From Siphonodentalium dalli (taxonomy: Eukaryota; Mollusca; Scaphopoda; Gadilida; Siphonodentaliidae), in the NCBI GenBank assembly GCA_032622095.1, contig CP136061.1, forward strand, positions 120,168,754 to 120,232,753: DNA of 64,000 nt, written 5' to 3'. Below the pieces are notes generated by a model that was given only the letters and a program-made list of their open reading frames with translations, was not told the origin of the DNA and ran no database searches. Shown in pieces: positions 1 through 11,459 of this stretch. Both the position numbers and the translations under genes were made by a program. Positions within the stretch are counted from its first letter, which is position 1. Each line of letters starts with the position of its first letter.

Positions 1-899
1 TCCAAAGGTTTGAAATTTCCAACACTATATATAAGTGAGAACGAACAGTTTGTTTGATTGACAAATATTCTGAAAATCATATTCAGACTAAAACATGCAG
101 CTGTGCCAAAAATCGACCATATATACCTAAAATATTTTAACTGGGTTAGCGATGTTGTTGACAAATCACTAACAGTTTTGTTTACATGACAATGGTTTCA
201 TTACTCGAAATTTGGGATTAATATGACCATACGCTAAAATAATTAACGAATCAAAGCTAAACCACTCACATGAGGGTATATGTGGCTAAAATATGTTTAT
301 AGATTCCCACCAAATAAGATTCACATTATAGAAGCCTTATTTCGTTGGTTGGTTAATATTACAATCCGTACGAGTTCGTCGAAAGCAAGGACCCCAATCG
401 TTAATTCCGTGCATAAATTGGGCTAATCGTAAATTCCGTTATCTGAGAAATCCAAGATTCATAATGTTAACAAAAGAGTTCACACCTCAAGGTTTTAAAC
501 CCAATTAAATTGAAGAATATGTTCGTTATAGGTAAAACTTATTATAGATTATAAACTATCAACATCAAAGTACTCAAATGTGAAGATATGGCTCTTATGT
601 TGTCGAGAGGGGGAGGGGGAGATTCACTGAAATTAACCGTTTTATATATTGACGCTGGGAGAGCTCTCGGCTTAAGATACTATATAGATGGAGACGCCTG
701 TTCATTACGCCACCGTAGTGTGGTGTTTATTGCTTTTGGTTTTTTTGTATCGCATGGGCGATCGATAATTCACTGGGTGATTGTACATTCGGCAAACCTC
801 GTCAGATTCCGTCACCTTTTCATCGTACCGATAATTACGAGAGTACAACTAAGATTGGCACATGTGTTTACGTCACCGGTGTAATTGTGGGGACATGCT
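1..899. other. AT-rich intergenic DNA, nothing recognised
   Basis: No repeat, RNA gene or protein similarity was recognised. The only open frame (588-884, 98 aa) has no recognisable motif and an irregular composition, so I do not call it a gene. Confidence 0.5.
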
Positions 900-1665
900 T
901 CTATTATGAAGGTTTGCTATCCCGAAGATCCGCTATTCCGCAGGTTCTCTATTCCGAAGGTTTTTGTTATTTTTAGGTTAATTCTATATTTTAAAGTATT
1001 GAGACTAATTTGAGAGGGTTCATTTTCACAAAGATTCTTTATATGGAGTGTGCGCTCACATCCGAACTGATCATGCGCGCACACCGATACAGATACAGGA
1101 GGAAATAACTTAACTTAGAACATTAAATGTGATTTTGTTTTGTTTTCGCTGGTTTTCTTGAGATTTTATGTCATTACGTGGGCCCATACCTTTGAATTCT
1201 TGGCATATACTATGAATGTTGTGGTATATATGGACCCTCCCGCATTGGGACATGACATAGGTTCAGTTGACTTAAGTGGTGTTCTGTGTGTGCTCCAATT
1301 TGGAGTTCATTATTTTAAGGGCCAAGTTTAGAATTTTATGGGTCCATACCTTTGAACTCTGGGCATATAATATGAATATTGGGGGGCATGGCTCTATTCC
1401 GAAGGTTCACTATCCCGAAGGTCCACTATTCCGAAATTTCTCTGAATGTTCGCTATTCCGAAGGTTCACCAATCCGAAGGTTCGTTATTCCGAAGGTTCT
1501 GTGTTCCAAAGATTTTTTTTATTTTAAGGTTAATTCTATATTCTAAAGTAACGAGAGGGTTCATTATCACGAAGATTCTTTTTATGAAGGAAATAACGTA
1601 AAACATTAAATGTGATTTTGTTTTGTTTTCGAGGGTTTTCTTGAGTTTAATGTCATTACGTATGA
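900..1665. repeat. Degenerate 'CTATTCCGAAGGTTCG' tandem repeat within a diverged duplication
   Basis: Variants of the ~16-bp word CTATTCCGAAGGTTCG are strung together at about 915-960 and, more extensively, at 1391-1515. The sequence after each cluster is also duplicated. The stretch from about 945 to 1190 (AGGTTAATTCTATATT, then GAGAGGGTTCATT, AAATGTGATTTTGTTTTG and TCATTACGT) reappears at about 1487-1665. A shorter block around 1171-1245 (CCATACCTTTGAA) reappears at 1335-1395. This is an old local duplication carrying a minisatellite; no coding function is visible. Confidence 0.7.
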
Positions 1666-1910
1666 CCTTATTTCTCATTACATATTCACGCCAAGGAGCC
1701 CACACAATTGCTATGTTACGATGCGATTTAATGTGATTATGTGTGACCTAATATCTCAATAATCTGAGGCAAGAGTACGCCTGCTAAAGGCGAATTATAA
1801 CAGTTGGGGGTATAACGCTCAATAAATACTGGAGGCTATAACAAACTGCGCAGTAGAATATCGCTGAATGGACGAGTATGAGATGAGCCTAAATGCAATT
1901 GTGACTTTGT

Positions 1911-1950
1911 TTAAAGGCCCACTTAATTTTCGAGTCATTAATTTTTTATA
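1911..1950. repeat. Solo terminal repeat related to the 23.8-kb TTAA element
   Basis: The end sequence AAAGGCCCACTTAATTTTCG is nearly the same as the terminal inverted repeat of the element at 23,828-24,259. No mirrored end was found nearby, so this is a solo end or relic. Confidence 0.6.
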
Positions 1951-2119
1951 GTATATACGGTTTTAATAACAATTTATGCCATAAAATTTGAATAAACTAC
2001 TATAATTCATCACCATTTGAAAGGCAGAATACTTCTATCTCCTAGTTTGAAACACCTTCAAAATACCGCGTCGTATATCTAGCAATTAGCAACCAACATG
2101 TCCTCCTCGGCTTTCCATA

Positions 2120-2692
2120 GATTTCAACGTAATTTGATACCTATGGGTATTTGTGTCCGGGAAGTGTTTTGAACGGGTCAAATCGTGACCCCGACCTGAC
2201 CTCGACCTTTAAAACTGTCAATGCAAGGTCAATTTGGGTAAAACGGACAAATTTCGGCGAAATTTGATACTAGGGATACTTTGGTCTGAGGAGAGTTTTG
2301 AACGGGTCAAATCGTGACCTCGGCCTGACCTTGACCTTCAATATGGCCAATCAAAGGTCAACTCGGATAAAACGGATAGATTTCGACGAAATTTGATACC
2401 TATGGGTACTTTTGTCGGGGGGGGGGTGTTTTGGACGGGTCAAATCATGACTCTGACCTTACCTTGACCTTCAAAATTGTTAATTAAAGGTCAAGTTGGG
2501 TAAAACGGACGGATTTCGACGAAATTTGATACCTATGGGTAGTTTTCTACGGGTGGGGGTGTTTTGGACTGGACAAATCATGACCCTGACCTGACCTTGA
2601 CTTTCGAAATAGTCAATTGAAGGTCAAATCGCACCTTTCACCGGAAAGCAGATGTGAAACAGCCCGGGTGAAGTCGGGCCTATCAGCTTGTG
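2120..2692 (+). repeat. 130-bp minisatellite (4 units) with a Helitron-like 3' hairpin end
   Basis: Four units begin with variants of ATTTCGACGAAATTTGATAC at about 2120, 2250, 2380 and 2513, giving a 130-133 bp period. Each continues with a GGGTCAAATCGTGACC-like block and a run of TGACCT words. After the last unit comes a hairpin (AGCCCG...CGGGCCT, 2661-2681) and then CTTG at about 2687-2690. This resembles the hairpin-plus-CTRR end of Helitrons but is imperfect. Similar TGACCTTGACC blocks lie in the Helitron-like elements at 20.3, 21.5 and 23.5 kb, so this is probably an internal minisatellite of the same wider family. Confidence 0.6.
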
Positions 2693-2819
2693 TAATAAAG
2701 AAGACAGTTTGATGAAAGTAATGTATGCCACGAGAAACGGGAAAACTTGAAATATGGAAGTACGCAAATTTCCCGCATAAAATTTGAAAGCTAGTTTATA
2801 GAATAATTGTATTATTATT

Positions 2820-3051
2820 TATATTTATGGCTAATAATACGATCTTGGTGGCGTTACCATTTCTGACTATGGTTTTCTTGTTTCATAATGTTGGTGGTGA
2901 AGTAGTCCAAGCCCGCTTCTATACCAATCCTATCACACGAGTTACGCCCACGATCTGTGGCGGGAATCTGTGGTGTATTTTACTCGATTTACCTAATGAA
3001 TCAATACATGATGCTATATACATCGGAAAGAGAGACATCTTATGGTCATAA
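2820..3051 (+). other. Dispersed ~65-bp cassette, copy 1, opening a signal-peptide-like ORF
   Basis: The first ~65 bases recur at 14,560-14,607, 25,055-25,113 and 56,600-56,655. The ORF starts at 2827 and its first 19 residues are MANNTILVALPFLTMVFLF: a short polar start, then a hydrophobic core, as in a secretory signal peptide. It continues for 74 aa in total, with a short downstream part containing two cysteines (ICGG and LWCI). The shared DNA stops after TTCTTGTT, and the downstream sequence is unlike that of the other copies. It could be a signal-peptide exon of a decayed multicopy gene, or on the other strand the AT-tailed end of a short retroelement. I cannot decide between these, and no product is named. 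Confidence 0.3.
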
Positions 3052-3061
3052 TGGTGTATAA

Positions 3062-4190
3062 TAATCTAACTTTCATGTTAAATTACGCATAGAATATTCC
3101 GGTTGATTGTCACCAACATCGCTGTTTTTTTCTGTTTGTTTACTTAACTGAAAGCCGAACTCAGGTTCCGAAGAACTTCGGCATTGTCCGGTGTTTGTTC
3201 TGAGTATTCTAGTTTCCGTTTCTATATATAGCGCGGGGTTTTCTGAACAAAATAGCGAAAACTGATCGCCGCAAAGTCCAGTTTCCAATGTGCTTTGAGA
3301 ACAATTCCCGCACTAAAAACTTAATGACATAATGGAGGATCAGAAAGGTAGTTTTGTTGACAATTTTCGCAAGCAACTTGTCAAAATTGGAGCAAATTAG
3401 AACTCTTGTGTCTGACTTGCCATGCGTGTGATTTTCATCCATGTGCATTTTGACTTTTGTGTTGATAAAATAATCGGAGAACCGAATCACACAGTTTCGA
3501 AATATAGTTCTTCTGTTTTAGTGGGACTTTTCAAACTTAAGGTTAAAAATTTATACAAATTTTGTTTGATTTTTTGTGTGCTTAACAAGAGCAGTATATT
3601 GCTCTGTTCGCTTAGTATATATCTTAATTTCGCTGAAGTCCACCAAATGTGGGAAATGTAGCACCATATTATTTATTCTAATGGTCGTTGTGTTTACACT
3701 GTTTTAAACTTTGAGAGGGTTGTAATTCCCCGTAATTTATTTAATGTATTACATTTATATCTTCAATGTTTAATTAATCTATTTATTTTTTATTTATTGA
3801 CACACATAATTACGATTACAATGGAGAATTCATCGTAATTTGCGTTGTCAGTCGAAAATCTACGGAATATTTTCAACGGAAAATGCCGAACACAGTTCGC
3901 GAGGTCAACTGAGTTCGCATACTTTAAAAAATTTGTAAACATTGCGGTAAATGTCTCTTTTCGCATTAAATTACCGCTTTCAATTCACAACTGATGTGGG
4001 TTTCAGATCAAATAGCATGTCTTCTGCGGAAAATATCCGTTTATTGTCGCAATTGTGATATTTTATTTCATATAATTGTGGTTTTATTTGAGCGGGTCAC
4101 TAACGCTTAAGTCGTGTCATAAGAATGCATGGGCATGGAACTCGGACTAAAGACCGGCACCTCCATCCCAATATCTTAGCCGGTTTTAGT
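3062..4190. other. Intergenic DNA, nothing recognised
   Basis: Several short overlapping open frames on both strands (60-93 aa) show no motif. No repeat shared with the rest of the window was noticed. Confidence 0.45.
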
Positions 4191-4194
4191 ACGA

Positions 4195-4265
4195 GAAGAC
4201 TTGGACTAGTGGTGAAGGAGAAGATCACTCGATCTTTTCGACCATCCCGGGCGATTCGCGCCCAT
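4195..4265 (+). other. Possible tRNA-like (SINE head) sequence
   Basis: TGGACTAGTGG at 4202-4212 fits an internal Pol III A box at nearly all positions. GATTCGCGCCC at 4253-4263 resembles a B box and sits in a GC hairpin (GGGCG/CGCCC). The 51-bp spacing would suit a tRNA with a long variable arm or a SINE head. No full cloverleaf with a good acceptor stem was found and no second copy is in the window, so this is only a candidate. Confidence 0.2.
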
Positions 4266-4524
4266 CTACTCACTTTATTATTTCATTAACAAAATATCAA
4301 GTCAATTTCAAATAAAGTCGACGAACAACGTCATCATGAAGATTTCCCCTTTTACCAAATTCGCTTGAACATGAATATATCTTCTGCCTTGTTCGTATAA
4401 TAAGTTTGCGCCTGACCATTCGTTTAACCCATGCACGACGGTGCAGCATTAAAGACCATATGTCAGTGCGTGATCTCATATAAGAGCACGCACTGGCGTA
4501 CAAGGTCAAGGTAAATATTGCTAA

Positions 4525-4585
4525 GATCTATTCTTTTATATATGCGAGGCCCGTCATATGGGAGAATGTATTGACACAGGTATGG
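4525..4585. repeat. Possible relic of the TTAA/CCCTTTACCC MITE interior
   Basis: TTTTATATATGCGAGGCCCG, followed shortly by AGAATGTATTGACACAGG, resembles the internal hairpin of the MITEs at 17.8 and 54.2 kb (TTATATATGCGAGGCGACC then AGAATGCATTGGCACAGG). The termini are not recognisable. Confidence 0.35.
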
Positions 4586-5335
4586 TTATCGCTAAATTAT
4601 AGGAAGCTCCATGCATTCACGGAATTGTTAAAGACATATTATGGACTTGTTAAATTGTGTTAAAAAGTATAAGAGTACTCAGGCGCTCTGCCAACTTGGG
4701 GAATGTAATATTCTACTAACATAGCCGAAAAATAAAAAAAAATCACCATACCACTCCATAGAAAACATCGCCTGAACTTCGCGCAATTGTCAATATTTAC
4801 TTCTATATTCGGGACGCAACTATCGGAGATAAACTAACGAAAACGATTTCGTCACCGAGTGTCACTAGTATACTGTGTTTCATTAATATATAAGAATGAC
4901 CATGTGTGTCGTCAATTTGGATGTAAAAAACAAATAACTACATTGAACAAAATTATTCTGCATTTCTATTTGATCACCCAATCGGAGAGTTTCACATCAC
5001 TTTAATTTCACTTCAAGTAATTACGTATTCAACGGTATAAATGTAAACGCAACATACTTCGCACAATATTAATTGGACAATATCCAGTTATCCACTAAAT
5101 ATTAAATGTATTTTCCATCCTGAAATTTCAAGCTGTTGCTCTTCATTTCGACATTAAATAACATTTTGTCAAATAGTGGGAGTGACCCATCTCAACCGCT
5201 TTCGTTTTCAAAATGTATATTATGTGACGTGAAGAGATAATATAATTACTTCGAAATACGCTCTATTTTATTTTTGAAAAAAAAAATGAAATTCGGCAGC
5301 GTAGTAAATATGCACACCGAGAACGGGCTTATAAC

Positions 5336-5479
5336 TACAGTAATGGCCAAAGTAATTGACCACTTAACCGGTGAGAGCTTTCCGATTAATGGCAACAAGC
5401 CATATTTACTACTAAATCCTGAAAAAATACCCATAATTTTGCTGTGGTTAAGTGGTCAATTACTTTGGACATTACTGTA
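5336..5479. mobile_element. TA-flanked foldback MITE, CAGTAATG family
   Basis: The element begins TA-CAGTAATGGCC and ends GGACATTACTG-TA. Its arms (AAGTAATTGACCACTTAACC and its complement) fold back on each other around a short centre that includes an AGAGCTTTCCGAT block. TA target duplication plus CAGT ends are features of Tc1/mariner-type non-autonomous elements. Relatives are at 57,612-58,099 (three), at 62,444-62,626, and in every unit of the 5-kb array. The open frames crossing it on both strands are translation of the palindrome, not genes. Confidence 0.8.
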
Positions 5480-8400
5480 CCGAGAACCGGAGATGTGTCC
5501 AAAGTTTGGACTCCAAACCGCATTCAAATGATTGTAGAAAGTATGAAATATATATGGCGACGAGGGCGTGAATGTGATCTAAGGTATCGGTACAATATAG
5601 TCAAAGTTTTAACCTAAAACAACCATTTTGCGGGATTTAAGGTTTGGGCCACAGCCATATAAATAGAAAAAATGCAGGTCCACAAGAGTTAGTTTTTTTG
5701 TCAATAGTTTCACATTTATTTGTCCGCATTTAATAATTGCAGAACACATCAACAGTGTGCTACATACAAATACATCACAAGACTACGGTACAGAAACACA
5801 AATGTTACGACCTTTATTTGAGTAGAATTTGATCAAATGATGCCAATTGTTGACAATCGATTGTCAAGGAACATTCAGAGAATGAAGAAACATGGAATAT
5901 GCATTGAAAATAAGCCCACAATATAAGTTGTTCGTTTAGCTTTCCCACAAGCTAGAAACTCATATACACGACACTTCCGGATTTTCTGGAAAATTGGAAG
6001 TTTTTTGCTATTCCAGGAAACGATGTCAATGTCACTCATCGTGAGTGGCACCGAGAGAACACGGTACAGAATAAACAGCCGTGAATTCTACCAGTGCCAT
6101 TCACAATGAACGACAAGCAGATGGTCTACTTACAGCAGCTTTATTTAGCAAGAATTGCCATTCACAAGAAGTAAAGCAACACTAGAAAGCAGTATGTTTA
6201 CAGCAACCACAAAATATCACCATTACCACCACAATAAGGCAAATAAGAAACAAATGAAATACACAAGCAGTTAGTCACAACCATGCAAATACGTGACAAT
6301 TCGCAAACCTCTAATGACCAAAACTATATTTAAGAACAAGTATATGGACAAAGCCACCCACTGCGACACAACTCAATAGAGAACTCGAAACATGACAAAC
6401 GACAATGAGTAAGCCTCCAACAGCCAATACCACACGGAAGATCTAGTGAATGTATGTAAAGCCGCTTACCAAACAACGAAGCCAGGCCTGAACGAAGCTG
6501 ATAGAAAAATCTGAAGGACTTCCAATTTCGTTAATTTATCCAACCAATTACCACACTTTGTCCACATGGAGTACCAAAGTCCGATCCAATGTGGCGTCGG
6601 TTGCTGCGTGCGTTCGGCGCAACAGACGGTCAACAATAGGCTTCCGCTCTGTCGCTGACACATGCTACAATGGAAACATTACATAATCCACTGTAACCTA
6701 CAACTGAATTATTCAATAGATCACTAATTTCTCACGCATGCCATTCAGTCCATTTGTTGAATTGTATGAGAGGGCGAACCAATGCTATAATTTGTAAAAC
6801 CAGGAGGAAACGAACATGCAAATTTAGCCCAATCTCAACATTTGGCACAGCAATTCAAAGGATCAGTACGAGAGTTATTCGGAATGAATAGTGAAAGTAC
6901 CTAATATTTGCAAACTGTGTATGAAAGGTTCTGAAAACTACAATGATAACATGCATGCAACGACCACGTCTCTGTTAGGAAGATACGAAAAACAAGCTTC
7001 GAAACAATGAAAACATACCAGAGAAATACCAAGTTGTGGAATATACTAATTAAGCTCACTTTTGCAAACGGTAAACACTTTTTACAGGAACATATGTTCC
7101 CGGTAAACTCCACAATAAATCACGACAGACCGAAGCAATGTCGCAAACGAAACAAACGAAAACAGCATATACAGCAATGGAACAGGACAACGTTGAAATC
7201 ATCACGGCTAAGCAAAGTTGTCGTCTGCACACTGGAATCTGTCTGCCACCGACTGGTGTTGGTTCTGAGGAACAACCGGATCGGAGCTCGGACTTCGAAT
7301 GACAACTGACCCTGACAACTGTCTATTTAATACCAGGCGGTGCTCTCGACCATGCTAATTGGCCACGGTATTATCGGTCATGTAAGTAAAGTAGCGCAAT
7401 TGGCAGAAACTTGTTTCGTGCATGCCATCCATTGTCATGTGACCAAATACAATAGGCGGCTTTACAATAGACCGGACAATGGCTAATCAAGATTCGCCAC
7501 TGGTCATTTGTGAAGTCTAATGTGAAGGCTATAGAATATGCTTTCGCCAAATCCTATTGAATAACTTAATGCCACGCTATGCTCAACAATGAGTGGTAAT
7601 TTCTCAGATTATCGCTATATTCCCGAGGCCTGGAATTATTTTTCGCTTCTTGTACCACTACCACAGGCATACACATTTACCGTTATGCAAACATAGTCTG
7701 TCAGTTGAATTCCAAAACACTGGAAGGTGTATTTAGCATACATTCTTAGGTATTATTTGCACGGGCGGTTGATCATTTCAGTTACTTACGGGTAGCTTAT
7801 CTATATAATAGATCTGACCTCCAGTTGTACGGACAGGTCCGCATTCTGTGTGGGTTTTTGGAAAGTTGACCCTTCGCTGCTTTAGACAAACTCTAGGAAT
7901 CCAAAAAAAGAACACCAGTATATGTTTGTTATATTTGGGGAATTTTGACACCCTGCATATAGTGCTTGTCAGGGGACCGCATGCTATTTTTTAAAATTGG
8001 CATCTCATGGTTGGTTTTACTGCAGGCTTTTGTCAGATTTGCTTGAGCCTTTAAAATAGGCAAAAGAAGTGCAAACCTGTTGCTGGAAATCTGTTTGGTA
8101 ACTCATATGACAGAATAATATGTTTCTAGCTCCCATTTCATAGAGCTTGACAGTGTTGTTTATCTTTTCTCAAATTTAATAAAGTAAGGCCTGTGATATT
8201 TTCTCAAGTTGATGTGCACTTATTGGTGGAGGGAAAAGTTACAGGATATAATACTGAAATTTTTGGTCTTTTAATTTTTGGGAACCATCATCCCGGGAAC
8301 GCAAGTTTTTTTCCTGTCCGATCTCGGGGAGAACTAATGGGAGTTGCTTCTTTCGTCAGAAGCCGGACCCACCACATGATATCGTTACTATAGCAGATAT

Positions 8401-8980
8401 TGAATAAATATTGAAACTGGAAGCACACTTCTCTTGGTTAATGCTTTATTTTTGGTTCAGTTTATAAGCCTGAACATTTATATTAATTTTAGTTGTCCCA
8501 ATTTGTCTTCAAACAGATTTGGAAAATGTTTTTTGACATTGCATTGGAGAAATCTGCGATAGGGTCTAAGATACACACACACCCCCGGACCTTGTATACC
8601 CAGGATTGTTTTCGCGACCCCGCTCCTGTTTCTATCACTAAATTGCTAGAATATTGCTCAAAATGGCATTGTATTTGCAATAGCACATAGATCAGTTAAT
8701 CATAAAGCATTGTGCCACCTTATATATATCTAGACATCTCATGAAAATGGTTTATGAATATTTTTTTTCGATTTTATATTGTTTTCCGTTACCACTGCAA
8801 AATTGTTGCATTTTGTTAACACATTTGTTCACCAGTGGTTGCTATGATAATCGGTTATGCTGAGAGGGACTTTGCACTTTCGATCTATACTGCTTATTGT
8901 TTCAATAATTCATGATGGTATTAGTGGTTGTATTTTGCACGTGATAGATCGTCCAGCAAAAGACTCAAGTATTAAGGGAG
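5480..8980. other. Intergenic DNA, no recognised gene
   Basis: This 3.5-kb stretch has no open frame over 100 aa and no repeat shared with the rest of the window that I could see. The longest frames, at 7007-7309 and its antisense 7120-7305, show no family motif. The AATAAA at about 8403, following a frame at 8193-8393, is not enough to call a 3' gene end. Confidence 0.45.
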
Positions 8981-8982
8981 AG

Positions 8983-9340
8983 GTCAAGTAACCAAGTTTG
9001 AATGGGGATTTCCATGCAAATATGCGGAGCAAAAGTTAGAGTTCCACATACTTCTGAGTGTGACTTGATATGGTATTGGAAACAGGTATTTATCTGGCGG
9101 GTCCGCTTGGAACTTGTTCCATTATAATGTTGGTGTATTTATTTTTTATTTTCTATTGATTTTTCAAATGTAGGTCAAGTGATGTAATTACAAAAAACAA
9201 TTCTCAAAAATATTTTGATTGCAAAATTTTATAATTACCAAACGGAACCGCCAGATAAATACTTGTTGTTTCCAATACCACGTCAAGTCACACTCAGAAG
9301 TTTATGCAACTCTTAACTTTTGCTCCGCAGATTTCCATAG
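8983..9340. mobile_element. Long inverted repeat (foldback element) with ~130-bp loop
   Basis: The left arm (about 9010-9110) and right arm (about 9241-9340) are reverse complements over roughly 95 bp. They share GCGGAGCAAAAGTTA, CTTCTGAGTGTGACTTGA, GGTATTGGAAACA and TATTTATCTGGCGG. The outer left part (8983-9043) is also related, in reverse complement, to 29,098-29,157 inside the 5-kb array unit. The AT-rich loop has no coding potential. The family is unassigned; no clear target duplication was seen. Confidence 0.75.
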
Positions 9341-9344
9341 ATTT

Positions 9345-10535
9345 ATTTTTGTTGTTGTTGTTGCAATTCTGTAGTCAATTTCAGTGGGAACAGCTTCTGA
9401 AGTATGATTGTACGTACGACCAGACTTAAAAAGAGCCTAAACTCTTACAGGTTGATTGACAGTAACTGTTTTTGTCAAAAAGCTTCAACTAACTTGATAC
9501 GATCTTTTTGAAGGGCGACTATTTTCTGTGGGTGAAAATTAAGATCCAGCAGCTGGTCCCGTCAAGAGCCATGAAATGTACAAAATACTTGCCTTTCATA
9601 TCTAAATTCTGGTGGGGAGATTTTCGTTTGAAACAGCTAAATGGCTACTCCCAGCACAGGTCGCTTGCGAGAACGGAGAACGGAAGAGAATGCGAGTCGC
9701 GGGTGCCCATGCATGTGACATCACGTGAAACACGGGTAATCATTGTCTGATTCGACTGATCATTGTAATAATAGAATGTGCTAAATCTTATACGATTCCA
9801 GGTCATGATACTTCAGACTGGGCCGAATTTTGTTTGTGTTGGACCATTCGCCCATATTCACGATCGACCTTTTTGTCAAAGTGTTATAAAAGGAAGTAGA
9901 TTCATGTGTTTCTTGATCTCACGCTGGATAATTTATCTTTGAATGCACTCATTTAGTATCGTGATATGCGTATGTCACTACTATATTAACCAGATGTGTC
10001 TATTACGGTTGCAAGAAGATAGCAATTCAACCAAATATTGTTGTTTTCATTTACTATTCAACATGTCACGACAACCCACGAAAACACTAGAAATACATGT
10101 CACAAAAACAAGTTGCTTCTTCGATGTCAACTCCATTGGAAATACCGGTTCATATTATGCCAGGATATATTATATGTTATATCATATGTTACGGGTTACG
10201 AAATCACCAAAACCTTTAACAAACAAAAAATTGTGGTATATTACGTTTCTTTGGATCATCTGCATGGTAGACCTTATTTACTGGTCACAATTCGTTCGTG
10301 TTAATTATAGTCTTCCAACAGAATCTCTTTATTACTGAAAAAACTTTCGCTTCTTAAATTGGGTTTGGCTATAGCACAATATGGCATGGATATAGCAACA
10401 TCCCGGTTTTTCGGGATTCAGCAAACAAATTCTCGAGCAAATCGGGATGGTGTTGTCGTATATACTTCCCGGATGTTGTTCGAATAATAATTAGTTCAGA
10501 AAACCAACTTCAGTTATATAGTTCTTCACACAGCT
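9345..10535. other. Intergenic DNA, nothing recognised
   Basis: A 131-aa frame at 9943-10,338 and an overlapping 88-aa frame have no recognisable domain. There is a short (GTT)n run near 9351-9362. Confidence 0.4.
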
Positions 10536-10551
10536 ATATGTCATTGTTGAG

Positions 10552-11196
10552 TTGATGCCTTTCCTTGTCAAACATGACATCATTGCTTTGGACAAGCGGT
10601 GCAAATTCCACAAGCTTGAGGTGATTTACAAAATAGTAAAAAAAAAAGAATCGCCCAACTACTTATCTACCATCCTCTCATCCAGAGCTAGCCAGATCTC
10701 AAGTTATAATTTCAGACGCCAGGGAAAGTTCTATCCTTACCGATGCCACACTGGGCACCACAAAAAGTCCGTTCTGCCCTCGGTGATATCTGATTGGAAC
10801 AAAATCCCAACTGAAATTACCGACGTTGTCACTTTCTCTGACTTCAAAATCAATTTACGACTCATATACCAACCCCAAACCCCTGAGCTCTCACTTATAT
10901 TCATGTCTCAGACGTTATAATATGATACACTCCCGAATTCGAAACGGGTGCATTAATTGAAATTCGCGATGATATATGTATCAAAACCACATAGCCGAAA
11001 GGATCCTGCTTGCAGTTGTGGGAACCCTTTGGAAGATGCATTCCATTTCTTTTTTATGTGCCCTTTATATCAAAATGAACGGTTGGAACTTGACGATGAG
11101 CTAAACTGCGAACGCTTCATTATAACCGACAATGATCAGTTTTTTTCGGGATATGGTACATATCAATTCCTGAGAATATATATTTTTTCCAAATAG
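10552..11196 (+). pseudogene. Broken C-terminal part of a LINE reverse transcriptase ORF
   Basis: Two blocks in one frame look like the end of ORF2 of a CR1/L2/Jockey-type non-LTR retrotransposon. Block one (10,552-10,920) has the typical order: a 'FHKLEVIYKIV' stretch, 'PNYLSTILSS', then 'SVISDWNKIPTEI' and 'TFSDFKINL'. This matches the post-RT region of such elements, where YKI, YL and P-S-x-I-x-x-W-N-x-L-P motifs recur. Block two (10,957-11,196) carries the terminal zinc-knuckle-like motif C-x-C-x8-H-x4-C (CSCGNPLEDAFHFFFMC). Stops at 10,918-10,920 and 10,954-10,956 separate the blocks, and the RT catalytic domain and everything upstream are absent. It is a 5'-truncated, inactive copy. The family-level call is from motif memory, not a search. 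Confidence 0.65.
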
Positions 11197-11414
11197 AGCA
11201 ACAGTATATATATATATATATATATTCGTTTAAACATATTTATTCGCTTTATATGCATATAAATACGTACATTCGGCAACGGGATTGACGAACAAGTGCG
11301 GTGCACTTATATGCTACTTCTCTTCCGATCACCAGACACTCAAGAGAAAATGGATATGGCAATATATATATTGCTGCGACAAAACGCTTCGATTCATGAC
11401 TGTCTGCATGCCTG

Positions 11415-11459
<45 letters not shown>

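Noticed and set aside
8193-8410. ORF followed by AATAAA as a gene 3' end
   Set aside because: A 66-aa frame without motif; AATAAA is common in AT-rich DNA.
7860-8460. Possible LTR
   Set aside because: No matching second LTR, primer-binding site or gag/pol sequence was found.
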